A stretch of 64,000 nucleotides of DNA, taken from NCBI GenBank assembly GCA_030549335.1, contig CM060188.1, positions 15,255,501-15,319,500 on the forward strand. The letters run 5' to 3'. Of this stretch, positions 23,313-36,389 are shown one piece after another; positions within the stretch are counted from its first letter, which is position 1, and every line of letters starts with the position of its first letter. The notes under the pieces were generated by a model, which saw nothing but the letters and a program-made list of their open reading frames with translations, was not told the origin of the DNA and did not search any database. This DNA comes from Pontederia crassipes (lineage: Eukaryota; Streptophyta; Magnoliopsida; Commelinales; Pontederiaceae). The translations under genes and the position numbers were made by a program.

Positions 23313-24535
23313 ACTGCTACTACTACCACCACCAAAAAGGAAAATCTGAATTCTATCCGCCTTTTCTATAATGCAAGTATGTCTATCTGCCTGCTTAACA
23401 AAATTTACGTAGATAGGAAAAAAAATTATAAAGGGCTGAATCTTGGAGATATGCCATAAATTTTATCTTGTTTTTATTGCATTTTCATTTAGTGTAAAAC
23501 TTGAACATTTTCAATATATATATATATATATATATATAGGTTGTTCAACCAAACAATCACGAGTACATCGATTTAAGTAGTGTAAATCCATTTTCATTTT
23601 CTGCTTTTGTACGCTGGATCAAGTTTATACCATGCGAACAACAAAATCCTATGGCATATTGACATTTGGATGACCCACTTCATGCCAAAATTGATTGTTA
23701 TCCTTTACGTTACCTTGCTAGAATGATTGAACAACTTTTTTTTTGGGTTGCCAGCCTTCCATATCTCAAAAGTAGTGCCAACTTTTACACTGTCCACAAG
23801 TTCTCCCAACCACGTATCTAACGGTGACAAATCACAGAAAAACGGGATTTTTATGCATTAAGCAAGGAGAAGTCCCTTCAGCTTTAATAACCTATTTTAT
23901 ACAGGATGGTCAGAGAGTTGTAGAATTGAAAATCGGACAAGGATGGTAAGATTTCTCAAGGTTTCAAAGATTCTATAAATTAGATAATAAGACTTGTGAT
24001 AAGATCGTAAAAGAAAATGAGATCTTGACAATCTAAAGGTTGAAATTCAATAAGAAACGCCGGAGACTTAAATTTTCTGATACTATTTTTTTGGGTAAAT
24101 ATTTTCTGATACTACTTTTATTTTACTGAATCTCTGTAATAACTAAAGAAAAGTGTATGGTTCATTCCACTAGGAAGGATCCTTCTGATGATATACTAGT
24201 AAACATTGGTGACACAAATCAATCCCATTAACATTTCGTAAGTGGCATTGTCTGAGCATTATGTTCCAAATTTTAACAGGGATCAGTTCAAAATAACCAC
24301 AATTGTTAAAGCTAGTGGCAAAATAAGTTATTGCAGAACTAATAGTTGTGCCTAGTTATTCAGCCCTAGCTCCAACAATTACATAAGACAGTTTTTTCCT
24401 GCTATTATGATCATAATTTTGCATACAGTCAAATGATTAGAAAGCTGCAATCATCCACAGAAGCATTGCATCAATAATATCAGGTTGTCAGAAAAAAAAT
24501 CTAACACTCGTTTTAATTATTTAACTCTAGTGGTG
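23313..24535. other. AT-rich intergenic DNA
   Basis: It contains a (TA)n run at about 23513-23540. No gene or clear transposon end was seen. Confidence 0.5.
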
Positions 24536-25560
24536 CTTAACGAATCGGACGGACTACTAATAGATTATGTCAACCGGGCGTTGACCGGATATCAGACGGA
24601 CCCGACTGACCCATTATCTTGTCGGACAGACATCGGATTGTCCACTAAGTGTCTAGCCTTGTCCGCCCCATTAAGATTTATCGGACCTTAACGATCGGAT
24701 CAGCAATTAGACGGGTCGGACTAGTCCATTAATATTTTTTATTTTTATTTTTGATAATATCTCAAAAATCATATGTCCTATAATACGTAGTAAAAGAACA
24801 TCATAATATATTATTCCTCAATTTATTATCATATATATGTTTACTCCATATGTTGTCAAATATAAATAAGAGAGATAAAATATTTACGTAGTTCGGCTTA
24901 TAGCCAATGCCTACGACCGAAGGAGCTCAAAATCCATTATGCTAAAAATAAAATATTACATATTTAGTATCATATTAAGTAAAATAAAATTTACAACAAT
25001 CAAATATTACTACCAAGAGGTAACTATGCATTATGCAACACTGATAAAAGATTCGTCTTCTCTATCTTCATTATTTTCATCATATATAAATTGATCTTGC
25101 AATCTTACTTTTGCATCAAGCATAAATAACATTATAGAAGAATGAAAATTATATCATTATATAAAAGATATGATCATATCATTATAAAAGAATAAAAATT
25201 AGAATCATGCATTTTGCATAATCAATTAACATTACCTAAATAACATAATGGCATCACATGAATTAATTAAAATAAATTTGTACAAATAATATTTATATTA
25301 TTTTAATAAGTTTAATCTATTAACGATTAACGGACGGACTAACGAGCAGCTTATAAATTATCGGACGGATATTAGAAGGATATCGGACCTATCGTTACCG
25401 GACAAACGGATGAATAATCTTGTCCAACCTGATATAAGCCCAAGCTCATTAAAAAATCGGATGGGCCCGAGCCTAAATTTGGACGGACTAATCAATATAT
25501 TATCGGGTCGGGCAGAAAGCGAACGGACCGAGCTGTCTGATCCAATAAACATTTTTATTT
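24536..25560. repeat. Degenerate transposon-like block with TCGGAC motifs
   Basis: Two outer segments (24536-24730 and 25318-25550) are dense in CGGACGGAC and TATCGGAC motifs and share TTAACGA...CGGACGGACTA in direct orientation. Between them, at about 24880-24960, is TTACGTAGTTCGGC followed by GCCTACGACC, a signature often seen in plant LTRs. This looks like nested remnants. No termini or target duplication could be defined. Confidence 0.4.
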
Positions 25561-26041
25561 AACTCCAAACATCGAATTAGAAATTGAAAAAAGAACAAGT
25601 GACAAAATCGCGAAGTCTAGAAATGCTTTCAAAACGACAGAAGTTGTATTTTCAAACCCATTTTCCCAGTACAAGGTTTCCCTTGCTTGTGTATCAGATC
25701 CTACTTTTCTGGCTGATCAAGAAAAATACTCGCCTTGAAGACAATAAAAAGAGAGAAATGTTTCAAACTACTTCCATATAACTCATTCCATGAGCATCAA
25801 AATCAGACAGAAGTAAACAAGTTCTTCTATGTAGAAGAAAATAAACATACATATCAATTGATATTTTTGCACAATTCAAGCATGTCCCAACAGAATTTTT
25901 GCTCATAATAATTGCAGAAATAAAGGATTTGCAGAATTGGAAATTACAAAAGATTTTGAACCAACCTAATTCAAAAGCATGATTTTTAACCAAGATTCAT
26001 TTCTAGGGATCAAATTTTTGCGTCCTCCCATAATAGCTAAT

Positions 26042-29000
26042 CTAAGCCTCAGAAGACCAGATGTTCCTAATGACAGACAAAGCAATTGGAATGATTCCAA
26101 CGAGAGCTATCTGAAGCTGCTCAGAGGTACTACTCTTGATAGTGATCTGCCCACTGAGCTTGTTGTTAAGGCCTACACGAACAGCCACCTTGGAACTCCT
26201 TCCAACTGGAAACTGGGACTGCATATTGGCTCCCAAAGCAAGGTCACCGTGCCATTTCATCAATGACAGACCCAAGGTAGCAAGGGCTTGCCCAACAGGG
26301 AAATCTTTATCTCTCAGGCGCGCCTCCAGATTGGCTCCATAAGCCATGTCACCCTGAGCTCGAATAGCACCAGTACTTGCAACCAGGGCTACCCTCCTAC
26401 CAATTAACAGCTGATCCTCCACTTTCATTCCTGTGGCCACGGTTTCCCCTAAGAATGTAACAGATATGCCACCAGTGGTCTTATTCTTCTTAAAGCTCTT
26501 AAATTTAGTTTCCCCTCTCAGGGTGTAACCAAGCTGCCTCCCAATAGGCTGAACATCAAAGCCTGCAAGAGTTGAACCATTTTCCCCATGCTTTGCAGCA
26601 ATTGAGGAATCTAAGTGAATGCTAAAATCCTTCTTATCTTTAGTGATCTGAACTGCTGCAGCCACAGGAAAACGCCCAGCAAGAGCAAGGGACTGTTCAA
26701 TACTAACACCATCATAACCACAGTCATGGTCCCAGCCATGTGTATCCAGAACAGGTCTAGTCACGAGCTGTGATGTTGGCTCCAGGAAACGGTAACGATA
26801 CATAGGATTCTCACAGTCAAAAGAAGGTGGCAACACCATATCAGGTAACGGTACTGGAACAGATGCAGGTGCAACATCTTGATCATAGTCTTCAGCCATT
26901 TCCCCATATCCTAAGTCATCTTGGCTACTTTTTCCTCTCTTCTTCATCTCCCTCATTCTTTTAAGCTCCTCCTTCCACTGCTTTTTCTGAAGAAGTTTCA
27001 CCCGGTAATCATATTCTTCGAAGTATGCCCTTTGCTGTTCCTTTGTCAACTTGGCAATCTGAGCTTTCCTCAACGGTTTAAAGGGTGGAAGTTGGTCATA
27101 CTCGTCTTCTTCTCCATCGTCATCTGCATCTGACAGATCATCCAATTCCATATCAGAATCTCCATTGTCACCTCCCTGATCCAGAGAAAGTTTTGGGTGA
27201 GCTCTAGATTGCAGAAGTGAAGACAGCAAGAAAGGTAGTGGTGGAGAACGAAGGCGGAACCCAAAGAGTTTTCCAGGAGAAGAATCTTGAAGCTTTAGAA
27301 GGGAATTGGCTTCAGATAATATCTTTGAGGAATAGCACAGAAGAAGCATCTGAGATCTCCAACTCTGGCCATTGGGTAACACCCTCTCACCCTCTCTGTT
27401 TCTTCTACAAGAAGGGTGGTTCTCAACAAGAGCAACTGGGTTCATCAAGCGCATATCCCCGGCAGCTTGGCGAATCGAGTGCTGAACAACATGTGACCTC
27501 TGTGCTGTGAACATTTCATAGCTCATAGGAGCACCATTTGGACCATCTGGAGGAGCCGAAGCAGCATGTGTCAGAGCAACAATTGCATTGAACCATATTG
27601 AAGAAGCCATTGTACCAGTAACTGATTGCAACAAAGGCAGATCATTAAGATCACGACTCTGGGAGTCCAAACGATCCACGTAAAGAACAATATCAGGTGG
27701 ACAACTCTTTGTAAATTTCTTTATAGAGGAAAGAATCTTCCTATTCGCAGACTGCTCCATTGCTGAAGTCCTCAGACCAGGGGTGTCGATAACTTGAATT
27801 TTAACACCATCAACCACCCCGGAGATCACTTTCACAGTTGCAGTGGCAGGTTCATAAGCATTTATATGAGTCTTCTCCTCACCAAAGATAGAGTTGATAG
27901 TAGCACTCTTGCCCACTCCAGTCTTCCCAATGACAAGAATATTACAAGAGAAATCAAGATCATTCTTACCATCCGCCTCAAGTTGCAAGGCCTTCTTTTT
28001 TGCATTCTCCAAGTTGAACATGCGGCTATTTTGTCTCCCACGTTTGATCCCTTCTGCAAGACCCAGTCGATAGAGGACTTGTGCTGCCACTGTATCTTCT
28101 GGAGAATGATTCAGCCGTTGAACCAATCTTAGGAACTTCACTCTTATTTGCTCGACCTTCTCATGCAATTTCCTTTCCTCCTCATTCATGTTTTCTTCTT
28201 CGCCGACTACTGCCAGTTCTGAAGGAGTGAAAAGGGCTGGACGAGTTGTCCGTGCAGATGCTGGTCTCAGAGATGGAACTGAAGATCCTAGGCCAGCTGG
28301 ACCATCAACAGAGAAAACGCTACTGGCATCTTGTGAACTAAAAGTACTACTGTCACCGGGGGAAGAACCCGTTACTGCTTTAAGGAGTGCAGCCAATGCA
28401 GCTGAATCAAATAGCTCCTTTCCATCATCTTCCTCATCAGTGTCCACTTCCTCAGAATCTGAGACAAGTAATGATGAGTTTGTAATCACATGAATTCAAA
28501 TAAAAAAGTAGACTTGGCACTGGTTTCATAATATACCTTCTTCTGTGTCCTGTGTCATCTGTCTGGAAGCTTCAGAGCTCTCTAACGTTGCGACCATTTC
28601 AGGACTGCCAGAAATCAGCGCTCCATCATCATAGTCGTCATCATTGTCATCTTCTTCTGTCACATCAGGAGCCATGTTTTCATCGTCATTTACAACTAGT
28701 TGACCGCCAGTAGATTCATTTTCTGCAACTGAAGTTGGTTCTAGGCTTCCATTTTGTTTGATATCTGAAATTTCATGAACATGATTACCAATTTCCCTGC
28801 TATTAATCTCCCCTGCTGCAACAAATGGCAAGTCCACATCTTTATTGGCCTCTGACACATTCATTTCAGATTCGGCATCAACTTTCTGAGATTCAAGTTC
28901 CATGTTCTCGACAACTACATACCCCGCGGAACTTTTGGCAATAATATCGGTACCATTGACAGCATCAAACTTCTCTCCAGGAATCACAAATGCCTCAGCC

Positions 29001-30295
29001 TTGAGATCATCTTCCATTATTTCCTGAACGCCATCTCCCTCCACACTTCCTTCCTTCTTTGCAAGTACATCTGCAGAACCTTCAGCGACTTCAGGTTCTA
29101 CATCTTTAGGCGCCACATCTAAATTTTCAGCATATACAGAAACTTCAGCAACTATGTTTCCTTCAGCTGCATCTGATTCACCGTCATCTGCACTTCTACC
29201 ATCCCCGTCACTTACAGCATTTGTTTCTTCAGTTACAACAGCATTACCATTCTCATAAACTCGAGGTTCACCATCACTAGACCCTTCTTCAAGAACCTCT
29301 CCATTTGCATAACCTTTAGTGATGATGAAGTCTTGAGGAACATCTGATTGAAGTTCTTGTGCAGTTCCAGCACCCTCAGCGTTGGCAGCTCTTGCTTCCG
29401 TTCCTGTAACATGAATATTATGATTGATATCAAGACTAGCAGGTATTTCTGTCTCAGCAACGCGAGGCTCACCATCTTTATTCCCAAGTTGGAGAACGTC
29501 ATCATTTCCAAAACCTTCAGCACCAACTCCGTCACCAGCTTCATCATGCTCAGCTTTTAATATGGAAGTCGCTTCTACCTCTGGATTATCAACGCTTTGG
29601 TCGGAATCAGGAACGGTTGCAACCTCAACTACATTTGGGACATCGTCATAATTTGCTTCTGTTGCTTCCGAGACTTCTTTTCCAATGTCATTGCCATCAG
29701 AACTACCAGTACCGGCAGAATCCTCCTCCGCCTCCACAATCAATTCATCACCAACCTTACATACGTCCTCCGCCACAGCAGCAGTTGTCTTTACCTCCTC
29801 AACTTCCGAATCCATTGGTGCTTCATCCAAAGCTTCAACCTTCGAATTCTCCTCTACGTTAGGGTTCTGCATCGCATCTCCCACCATCCCCTCATCGCCA
29901 TCCACCGCCAAGTTCTCTCCTTTATCAATGACACTGGGGTTGTAACCTTCCGCAACGCCGGAAGACACCATAACTTCACCGGGAGCCTCCTCTTCCTCAA
30001 CGACTCCGGGAGCCATAGCGGCCGCATCCATCTCTCCAGACGGAAAAACTACATCTTTCGAATTGGTGGAACCTCCGCCGAAGACGGAAAGGTCGTCCTC
30101 CGGCTCGGAGGCCGTCTCAAATCCTTCGTCCACGCTCGCCGTCTCGACGCCGCCGTCATCGCCAAAATTCTCCTGGATGACTTCAGTCGATAAGGTGGGA
30201 GCCGAACCTGGAGAGGAGACGGCGTCGGCGGGGACTCCAGGCGATGAGGTGTCCTCCGGAGCCGGCGAGATGGCGGCGGAGTCCTTGGAGTCCAT
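26042..30295 (-). CDS. TOC159: Chloroplast preprotein receptor TOC159, left tandem copy
   Basis: Two exons (30295-28537 and 28458-26042) join in phase to give 1391 residues. Residues 1-586 form the acidic A domain: Glu/Asp/Val/Ala-rich, low complexity, with no fixed fold. The GTPase domain follows, with P-loop GKTGVGKSATIN starting near residue 764, DTPG near 811, then VLYVDRLDSQ and LTHAASAPP. The C-terminal membrane (M) domain starts around the LPPFKPLRKAQ region and includes PVPLPDMVLPPSFD and THGWDHDCGYDG. TOC159 sits in the outer chloroplast envelope with TOC34 and TOC75 and recognises transit peptides of abundant photosynthetic preproteins. The acidic A domain and the M-domain text match the TOC159 class better than TOC120/132. 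The exon-1 ATG is the first Met after the leader and is immediately followed by the DS(K/Q)D(S/A)A start shared with the right copy. Confidence 0.94.
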
Positions 30296-30403
30296 CGAGA
30301 GAGCGTGGAGAACAAGAAGAAGATAGAACGGAAGGGATAAGAGGGGGAAAGGAGGCACGAGAGAAACGAAATGAGGAGGCTTTGGAAATAGCAACGAGAG
30401 GGA

Positions 30404-30410
30404 TTTTAAA
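30404..30410 (-). promoter_or_regulatory. TATA-like element of the left TOC159 gene
   Basis: On the minus strand TTTAAAATCCC lies about 110 bp before the ATG. It aligns with TATAAAATCCC of the right-hand copy, and the following CCAAAGCCTCC / CCAAAGCTCCC is also shared. The two core promoters are therefore homologous. Confidence 0.55.
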
Positions 30411-30419
30411 GGGATTTAA

Positions 30420-30775
30420 TTGGTTACTAAGTAGTTGCATGTATAGTCGTACACATGGTTGGTGTGATTGTTTCGCCTGTTTTTTTTTAATAATGCTTTC
30501 TCACTTTTTTATAAACATTTTTTTTCTTCTGTTCAAAAAATAAATTAATCTTCTCGTAAACAAATTTATTATGCCAATTATGAAATTCAACTTTTTACCC
30601 TCTGAATTATATCATATAACTAGATTAAATTTTATTTTTTTGCTTATTTTTTTATCTATAGGTATTTTCTTAATTTATTATCTATCTTTTTTCACAAGGT
30701 TTTTTTAAATTTCTTGCCGTTTATTTTTATTGACCATTTGATCAAGTTCAACTGTTGCTACTTGCAAATATAACT
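30420..30775. other. AT-rich promoter-distal spacer
   Basis: No gene or repeat was recognised here. Confidence 0.45.
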
Positions 30776-31700
30776 TTTCCAAGTACTAAATTATATTATT
30801 TTCGTCAAAATATTTTATTTCTTTAATATATTAGTTTTTTTTCTTATATAACTATCTCCTAGGAGAATGTGTTTGTTAGTTGCTAACTACCTGTATATTT
30901 CAATTATTTATGCATTCTAATTCGTATTGTGAGATTCAATCATGAACTGATGGATGAAAATTTAATGGTGTAAAAGATAAAGAACAAGTTAAGATAAGAA
31001 ATATCAACATTGAACCCTTAAGTATTGAAAAAATGTATATATTCCTTACCTCACCTTGTTTCTTATCATTTCCACTATCAAATACTAAATTATATTATTT
31101 TCGTCAAAATATTTTTATTTCTTTAATATATTCATTTTTTTTGCTTATATAACCATCTCCTAGGAGAATGTGTTTGTTAGTTGCTAACTACCTGTATATT
31201 TCAATTATTTATGCATCCTAATTCATCTTGTGAGATTCAATCATAAACTATTGAATGCAAATTTGATGGTGTAAAAAATAAAGAACAAGGTGAGGTAAGA
31301 AACATCAACATTAAACCCCTAAGTATTAGAAAAAAATTGTGTATTCCTTACCTCACCTCACCTTATTTCCTATTATTTTTACTATCAGATTTTTATCAAA
31401 ATAAACTATTTGAAAGATTCAATAATGAAATATTGGATGAAAAGCTGATGGTGTAATTGTGTAAAAAATAAGAAACAATGTGAGATAGGGAACACCAACA
31501 TTTAACCCCTAAGCAGCATTAGAAAAAATATAGGTGTTCCTTTACCGCACCTTGTTTCCTATCGTTTCCATCATCATATTTTCATCCAACAGTGATAAAT
31601 TATTTAAAAGATTCAATATAAATTGTTTGATGAAAATCTGATGGTATAAAAAATAAGGAAGAAGGTGAAGTAAGAAACACCAACATTGAATTCTTAAACA
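30776..31700. repeat. Tandem array of a MITE-like unit, two full and two partial copies
   Basis: Two units of about 305 bp (about 30776-31082 and 31083-31388) are nearly identical and share CTCCTAGGAGAATGTGTTTG and TAGTTGCTAACTACCTG. Two shorter pieces follow to about 31700. Each unit holds an internal inverted pair, GAACAAGGTGAGGTAAG and CTTACCTCACCTTGTTTC, so each can fold on itself. The look is that of a MITE amplified in tandem. No target duplication could be assigned. Confidence 0.65.
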
Positions 31701-32657
31701 TTGTATCTTTTGATTTTTATATTTATTATTATTTTTTAATAAATAATAATTATATACTAAGTTGGGCATCTAAAAGGTAAATGTCTGCCCCAGCTCACTC
31801 ACTTTACCTCTACTTATATACATAACTTTCCAATTTTAAAAGTATACCATCATATGAAAATTTAAGAAATCACAGTTCAAATTCCATCAATAGAACGTAT
31901 GTCTCTTTCTTTTCACTGTTCACTTTCCTTGCATTAGGTTCACCTCCTTTTGTAAAGATATTACATGATAAAATATACTATGATTAATTAAGGGAAAAGT
32001 AACTATAATAAATATAAGAAGGAAGATATTACACGAGGAGAGTTTGTAATTTAAGTTTCGTTTGGATTGAGAATTTTGGAGGGGTGAATTAGAATAAAAT
32101 GGAATGAAATTATTTATATCATGTTTGGATAATTTTTTTTATTAATTATAAGGGGTGTGGTGGAGTGAAGCAATTAAACATCCAAAAATGACATTTTGCA
32201 TTTCACTAAATTGAAGGAATTAATAATTTTATATCAAATTAACACACCCCTTTATTTCTCTCTATTGCATCTGAATGCACGTAACCGGATCATTCGAATT
32301 CACCCTATTTATGTTGGGTCAGAGCGGATCGGGTCTTGACTACGACTCTAACTGTCCGACTTAACCCGGATTGAGCTCGATTGGAGCAAGTTTGATTTTA
32401 AAAATTCAACTAGACCTAATTTGACCTGACCAAATTTTATTGAATTTATTTACGAATCGAATCCATCCTGATTCGTGAACACACTTAGAGAGAGAAGAGA
32501 GAGATAAAGGGTGAATTATTATGGTGCATAATCAGCATATAAGATTTAATGATTTGAAAGTGCGGGGTTCATTGGATGGTTGAGCAATTGAGCATCCGAT
32601 TCAGCTAGAGTGCCTCGTTCAACACAAGCAAGTTAGGGCTTCTCGACATAAAAAAAA
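31701..32657. other. AT-rich intergenic DNA
   Basis: It includes a GTTTGGATTGAG motif at 32049 like that at 22552, and a GC-richer GGATCGGGTC stretch at 32270-32480 that resembles hAT-like subterminal sequence. Nothing definite was found. Confidence 0.4.
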
Positions 32658-33128
32658 GATTACTTTCATAAACCTCCTCTAAAATATCATGATTTTTTGC
32701 ATTTAACTTCAAACTACGAACTTATTTTTTTTCTAAACTATCGCAATTTTTCCATTTTAATTCTTTCGTTTACTTTTGCTTTTTTTTATTTGTGAAAAAA
32801 CTAAATTACCCCTCCCTTCGTAACACATCAAATAATAAATATAAAAAAATTAGGGGAGAGTAGTTTAGTATTTTTATAAATGATAATTTTTTATTTACCA
32901 CTTTAATCCTTCTAGTGATTTTTTATTTTATATTTTTTTGAAGGGAAGGATAATTTAATCTTTTTACAAATGGAAAAAAATTAAAACTGACGAAAAATAT
33001 AACAAAAGTATACGGGAAGACTAAAATAAAAAATTATGATAGTTTAGAGATTAAAAAAAATAAATTCGTAGTTTGATGTTAAATGCGAAAAATTACGATA
33101 GTTTAAAAGAAATTTACGCAAATAATCC
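32658..33128. mobile_element. Mutator-like long-TIR element, copy 2
   Basis: The left arm carries ATGATTTTTTGCATTTAAC and TCAAACTACGAACTTATTT; the right arm is their reverse complement and ends AAATAATCCT. The arms match those at 8.0 and 56.8 kb. The interior is about 200 bp without coding capacity. Flanks are A-runs, so a target duplication cannot be read reliably. Confidence 0.68.
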
Positions 33129-33179
33129 TAAAAAAAGTGCCTATTCTCCGTTCCAAGCCAAACCCCTGATTTAGCACAA

Positions 33180-34241
33180 AAAAAAATTGGGGGCAGATCA
33201 TGCTTCATTCCCCCGGCGATTCTGATCACAGAGTAAAATGCCTAAGGCATATTTCGATAAAAAAAAAGGATGAATTATTTCTTTGTGCCCTCCACAGTCC
33301 CTCCGTCTCTCCCGCGAACTGGAAGCTCTTTAAAATCTTATTTATCTGCACTAAGTGCTGGTGGATTTGTAGCAGCGCTATAGGAACTTGAAAGCTCTGC
33401 TAGATCTCGAAGCTCCTCTGGATTTGGAAGGCGAGGTGTTAATATTCTCCGTGGTATTTTACGGTGTTGTAATGATTTTTTTTTTTGAATTTTTAGTTCC
33501 TGAATTGTTGTATGAGCTGCGGTGATAAGTTGTTTATTTGTTGTAATCTAATCAAAATCCAACTTTGTTTCTCCCTTCTTGTGTTGTTTTAGTTCTTCGA
33601 GTTGTATCTTTGATGTTTCAAAGGTTGCTCGACGTTTCACAAATTGTTGCGGCTGCCACTGAGCTCATAGTAGAACTTGAAAAGATAAGCGATTGAATGA
33701 ATTGCTTATTCGGAGATGTCTCATGCTTACATTGATTAAACTTTATTGTATGTATGAATTGTGTTGATTAAGTAATTTATGATGGGGAAGATTTCTATGA
33801 TTAAGGGGGGAAAAGAAATATGATGTCTTATTATTTCTCATTGTTGCATACACAGTGAATAATCTTCTAAAATTTGATTCCGCGCCAACGCCTAGAATAA
33901 AATGCTAAAATTTTAGTGTAATGATGCATTGAGTTTCTAGTACCTCAAATGTTGTAAGAGCATATGGGCCTATAAGAAGCAGATTATTGTTCATGCAAGG
34001 GGCAGATTATTCCTCTTCACAATGTAGTCCAAATTTGGTTGTCTGATACCTCTATCTTAGTCTTTTACGGTTAAATTCGTTGGTCAGAGTACACAACATT
34101 GTTTCATTGTTCCAAAACAAGCTTCAGATAAATTTTTTCACGGCACATTTCTTCACGTTGAACCAGGTGCTTCGCTTGCAGCAAAGTCAAAGAGGAAGCA
34201 GTTTCGCTATGAGGAATGAAGCACCTCCTTTCTATCATCGT
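33180..34241 (+). other. Possible truncated gene or non-coding transcript, interrupted by transposons
   Basis: A moderately GC-rich block (33200-33450) is followed by a T-rich, intron-like stretch. At 34167-34230, after a CAG that could be a splice acceptor, the reading SLAAKSKRKQFRYEE is open. The sequence is cut at 34242 by the CACTA/RTE insertions. No family is recognised, and the exon reading is speculative. Confidence 0.25.
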
Positions 34242-34254
34242 GATCACTATAAGA
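34242..34254. repeat. Target-site duplication of the RTE element, left copy
   Basis: GATCACTATAAGA is found here and again at 37387-37399, flanking the RTE element exactly. The match is 13 of 13. Confidence 0.9.
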
Positions 34255-34379
34255 CGACGACGACGACAATAAAGCCTTATCCCATTAAGTGGGGTCGGCT
34301 ACATGAATCATATGACACCATTCAGCTCTATTAGTAACTAAACCTTTCGGTATATTATTCACCAATAGATTTTGCTCTA

Positions 34380-36278
34380 TTAGTTCGCCAAGTGTCCGCC
34401 TTGGCCTCTTCTCCCTCTTTTAATCGGACTCCAGATTATTTGATCTACTCTTCTTACTGGCGCATTTAATGATCTTCTATGAACATGACCAAACAATCTC
34501 AAACGATTCTCTACCATTTTCTCACTAACAGGAGCCACTCCGACTCGTTCACGTATATGATCATTCCTAATCTTATACCACACATCTATCTCAATATTCT
34601 CATTTCGGCTACCCCTACTTTACGTTCATATTGTCCCTTCATAGCCCAACATTCACTACCATATAACACTGCTGGCATTATAAATAGAATTTTCCTTTAA
34701 CTTTATTGGGTACTTTTCTATCATAAAGAACTTCAATGGCTTTCCTCCACTTACATCAACCAGCTTGAATTCTATGATTAACATCGTCATCAATCTCACC
34801 ATCTTGTCTTACAATTGATCCTAAATATTTAAATTTTGTCACTTGAGGAATTATATCCTCCCCTAGTCTAACTTTCAAATCGTCTCTAAGTTGTTTATTT
34901 GTGAAATTGCTATGCATATATTCTGTTTTATTCCTACTTAAACGAAAATCCGTTGACTCCAACGTATTTCTTCATATTTCTAATTTTGTATTAATCTTTT
35001 CTCTTGAATCCGCTAAAAGTACTATATCATCCGCAAATAGCATGCATTTAGGTACCTCCTCTGTGATACTCTCGGTTATAGCATCAATAACTAAGTTAAA
35101 TAGATACGGGCTTAAAGCTGATCCTTGATGTAGGCCAATTCCTATAGGAAATTTATTTCTCTCACCTCCGGGTGTCATAACCCTAGTCAATGCCCCATCG
35201 TACATATCTTGTATTACCTTAATGTAGGCAACACTCACCCTCTTCTTTTGCAAGACTTTCCAAAGTACATCCCTTGGTACCGATCATACGCCTTCTCTAA
35301 GTCAATGAAAGCCATATGTAAGTCTCTTCTCCTACTTCGATACTTCTCCATCATCCCCCTTAGTAAATAAATCGCCTCTGTAGTGGATCTTCCTGGCATG
35401 AACCCAAATTGTCTCTCAGAAATACTAGTCTCCATTCTCAATCTATGCTCAATCACTTTTTCCCATAATTTCATTGTGTGACTCATAAGTTTAATCCCTC
35501 TATAATTTACACAATTTTGAATATCCCCTTTATTTTTGTAAATAGGAACTAATGTACTTAATCTCTAATTATCAGGCATCTTTTTTTACCGTAAAATCTC
35601 ATTAAATAGTTTACATAACCACAACACACATTTTTCTCCTAAACATTTCCAAACTTCAATCGGTATACCATCCGGTCCAACCGCTTTACCATTCTCCATT
35701 TTCTTAAGAGCTTCGCTAACCTCCGAGACTCTAATTCTATGATAAAATGACCTATTAAGCTCACATTCGCTAACTGTCAAGTCATCCAAATCACAACGGG
35801 AACCTTCACATCCATCATTAAATAGCTTATAGAAATACTCTTCCCATCTGTTCTTAATATCTCCTTCAGTAACTAAAACCTTGCCAATTTCATTTTTTAT
35901 GCATCTTACTTGATCCAAATCTCTCGACTCCTCTTTATTCCTTACAATCTTGTAAATCCTTTGTTCACCAGCCTTTGTCCCTAACTCCTTATAAAACCCA
36001 TCATATGCTTTAGCACGAGCATCACTAACTGCCTTCTTAGCCTCCTTTTTCGTCAAACGATACTTTTCTCAATTGTCAGAACTATTGTCTAAGTGTATCG
36101 CCTTGAAACAATTCTTCTTATTACGCACCTTTTTTTGGACATCCTCATTCCACCACCAAGTCTCATTATCTCGTGGTCCAAAACCTTTTGATTCTTCTAA
36201 AATGGCTTTAGCAATCATTTCAACCTTTTTTGCCACATTCTTCCACATGATACTAGCATCTCTTTCTAACTCCCACAC
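34380..36278 (-). pseudogene. RTE reverse transcriptase remnant (copy 1)
   Basis: The domain spreads over at least six open pieces on the minus strand. They include AVGPDGIPIEVWKCLGE (about 35690), FGFMPGRSTTEAIYLLRG (about 35400), IDLEKAYDR (about 35290), GLHQGSALSPYLFNLVIDA (about 35130) and FADDIVLLADS (about 35020; the catalytic FADD box). At least four frameshifts and an early stop separate them. The frameshift after AYDR at about 35275 is also present in copy 2. Confidence 0.88.
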
Positions 36279-36389
36279 ACTTTCCTTTAATAACTTACTT
36301 CTAAAAGTCTCTCGCTTCTCCCCATTTAACTGTCACCACTTGATCTTTCGATAAAAAATTGTTCGAGATTTTGGTTTTATACATTTTAT

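Noticed and set aside
29597..30193. Open frames of up to 198 codons antisense to TOC159 exon 1 (also 47195-48047 in the other copy)
   Set aside because: They mirror the acidic low-complexity A domain; Ser/Thr/Pro-rich text without domains.
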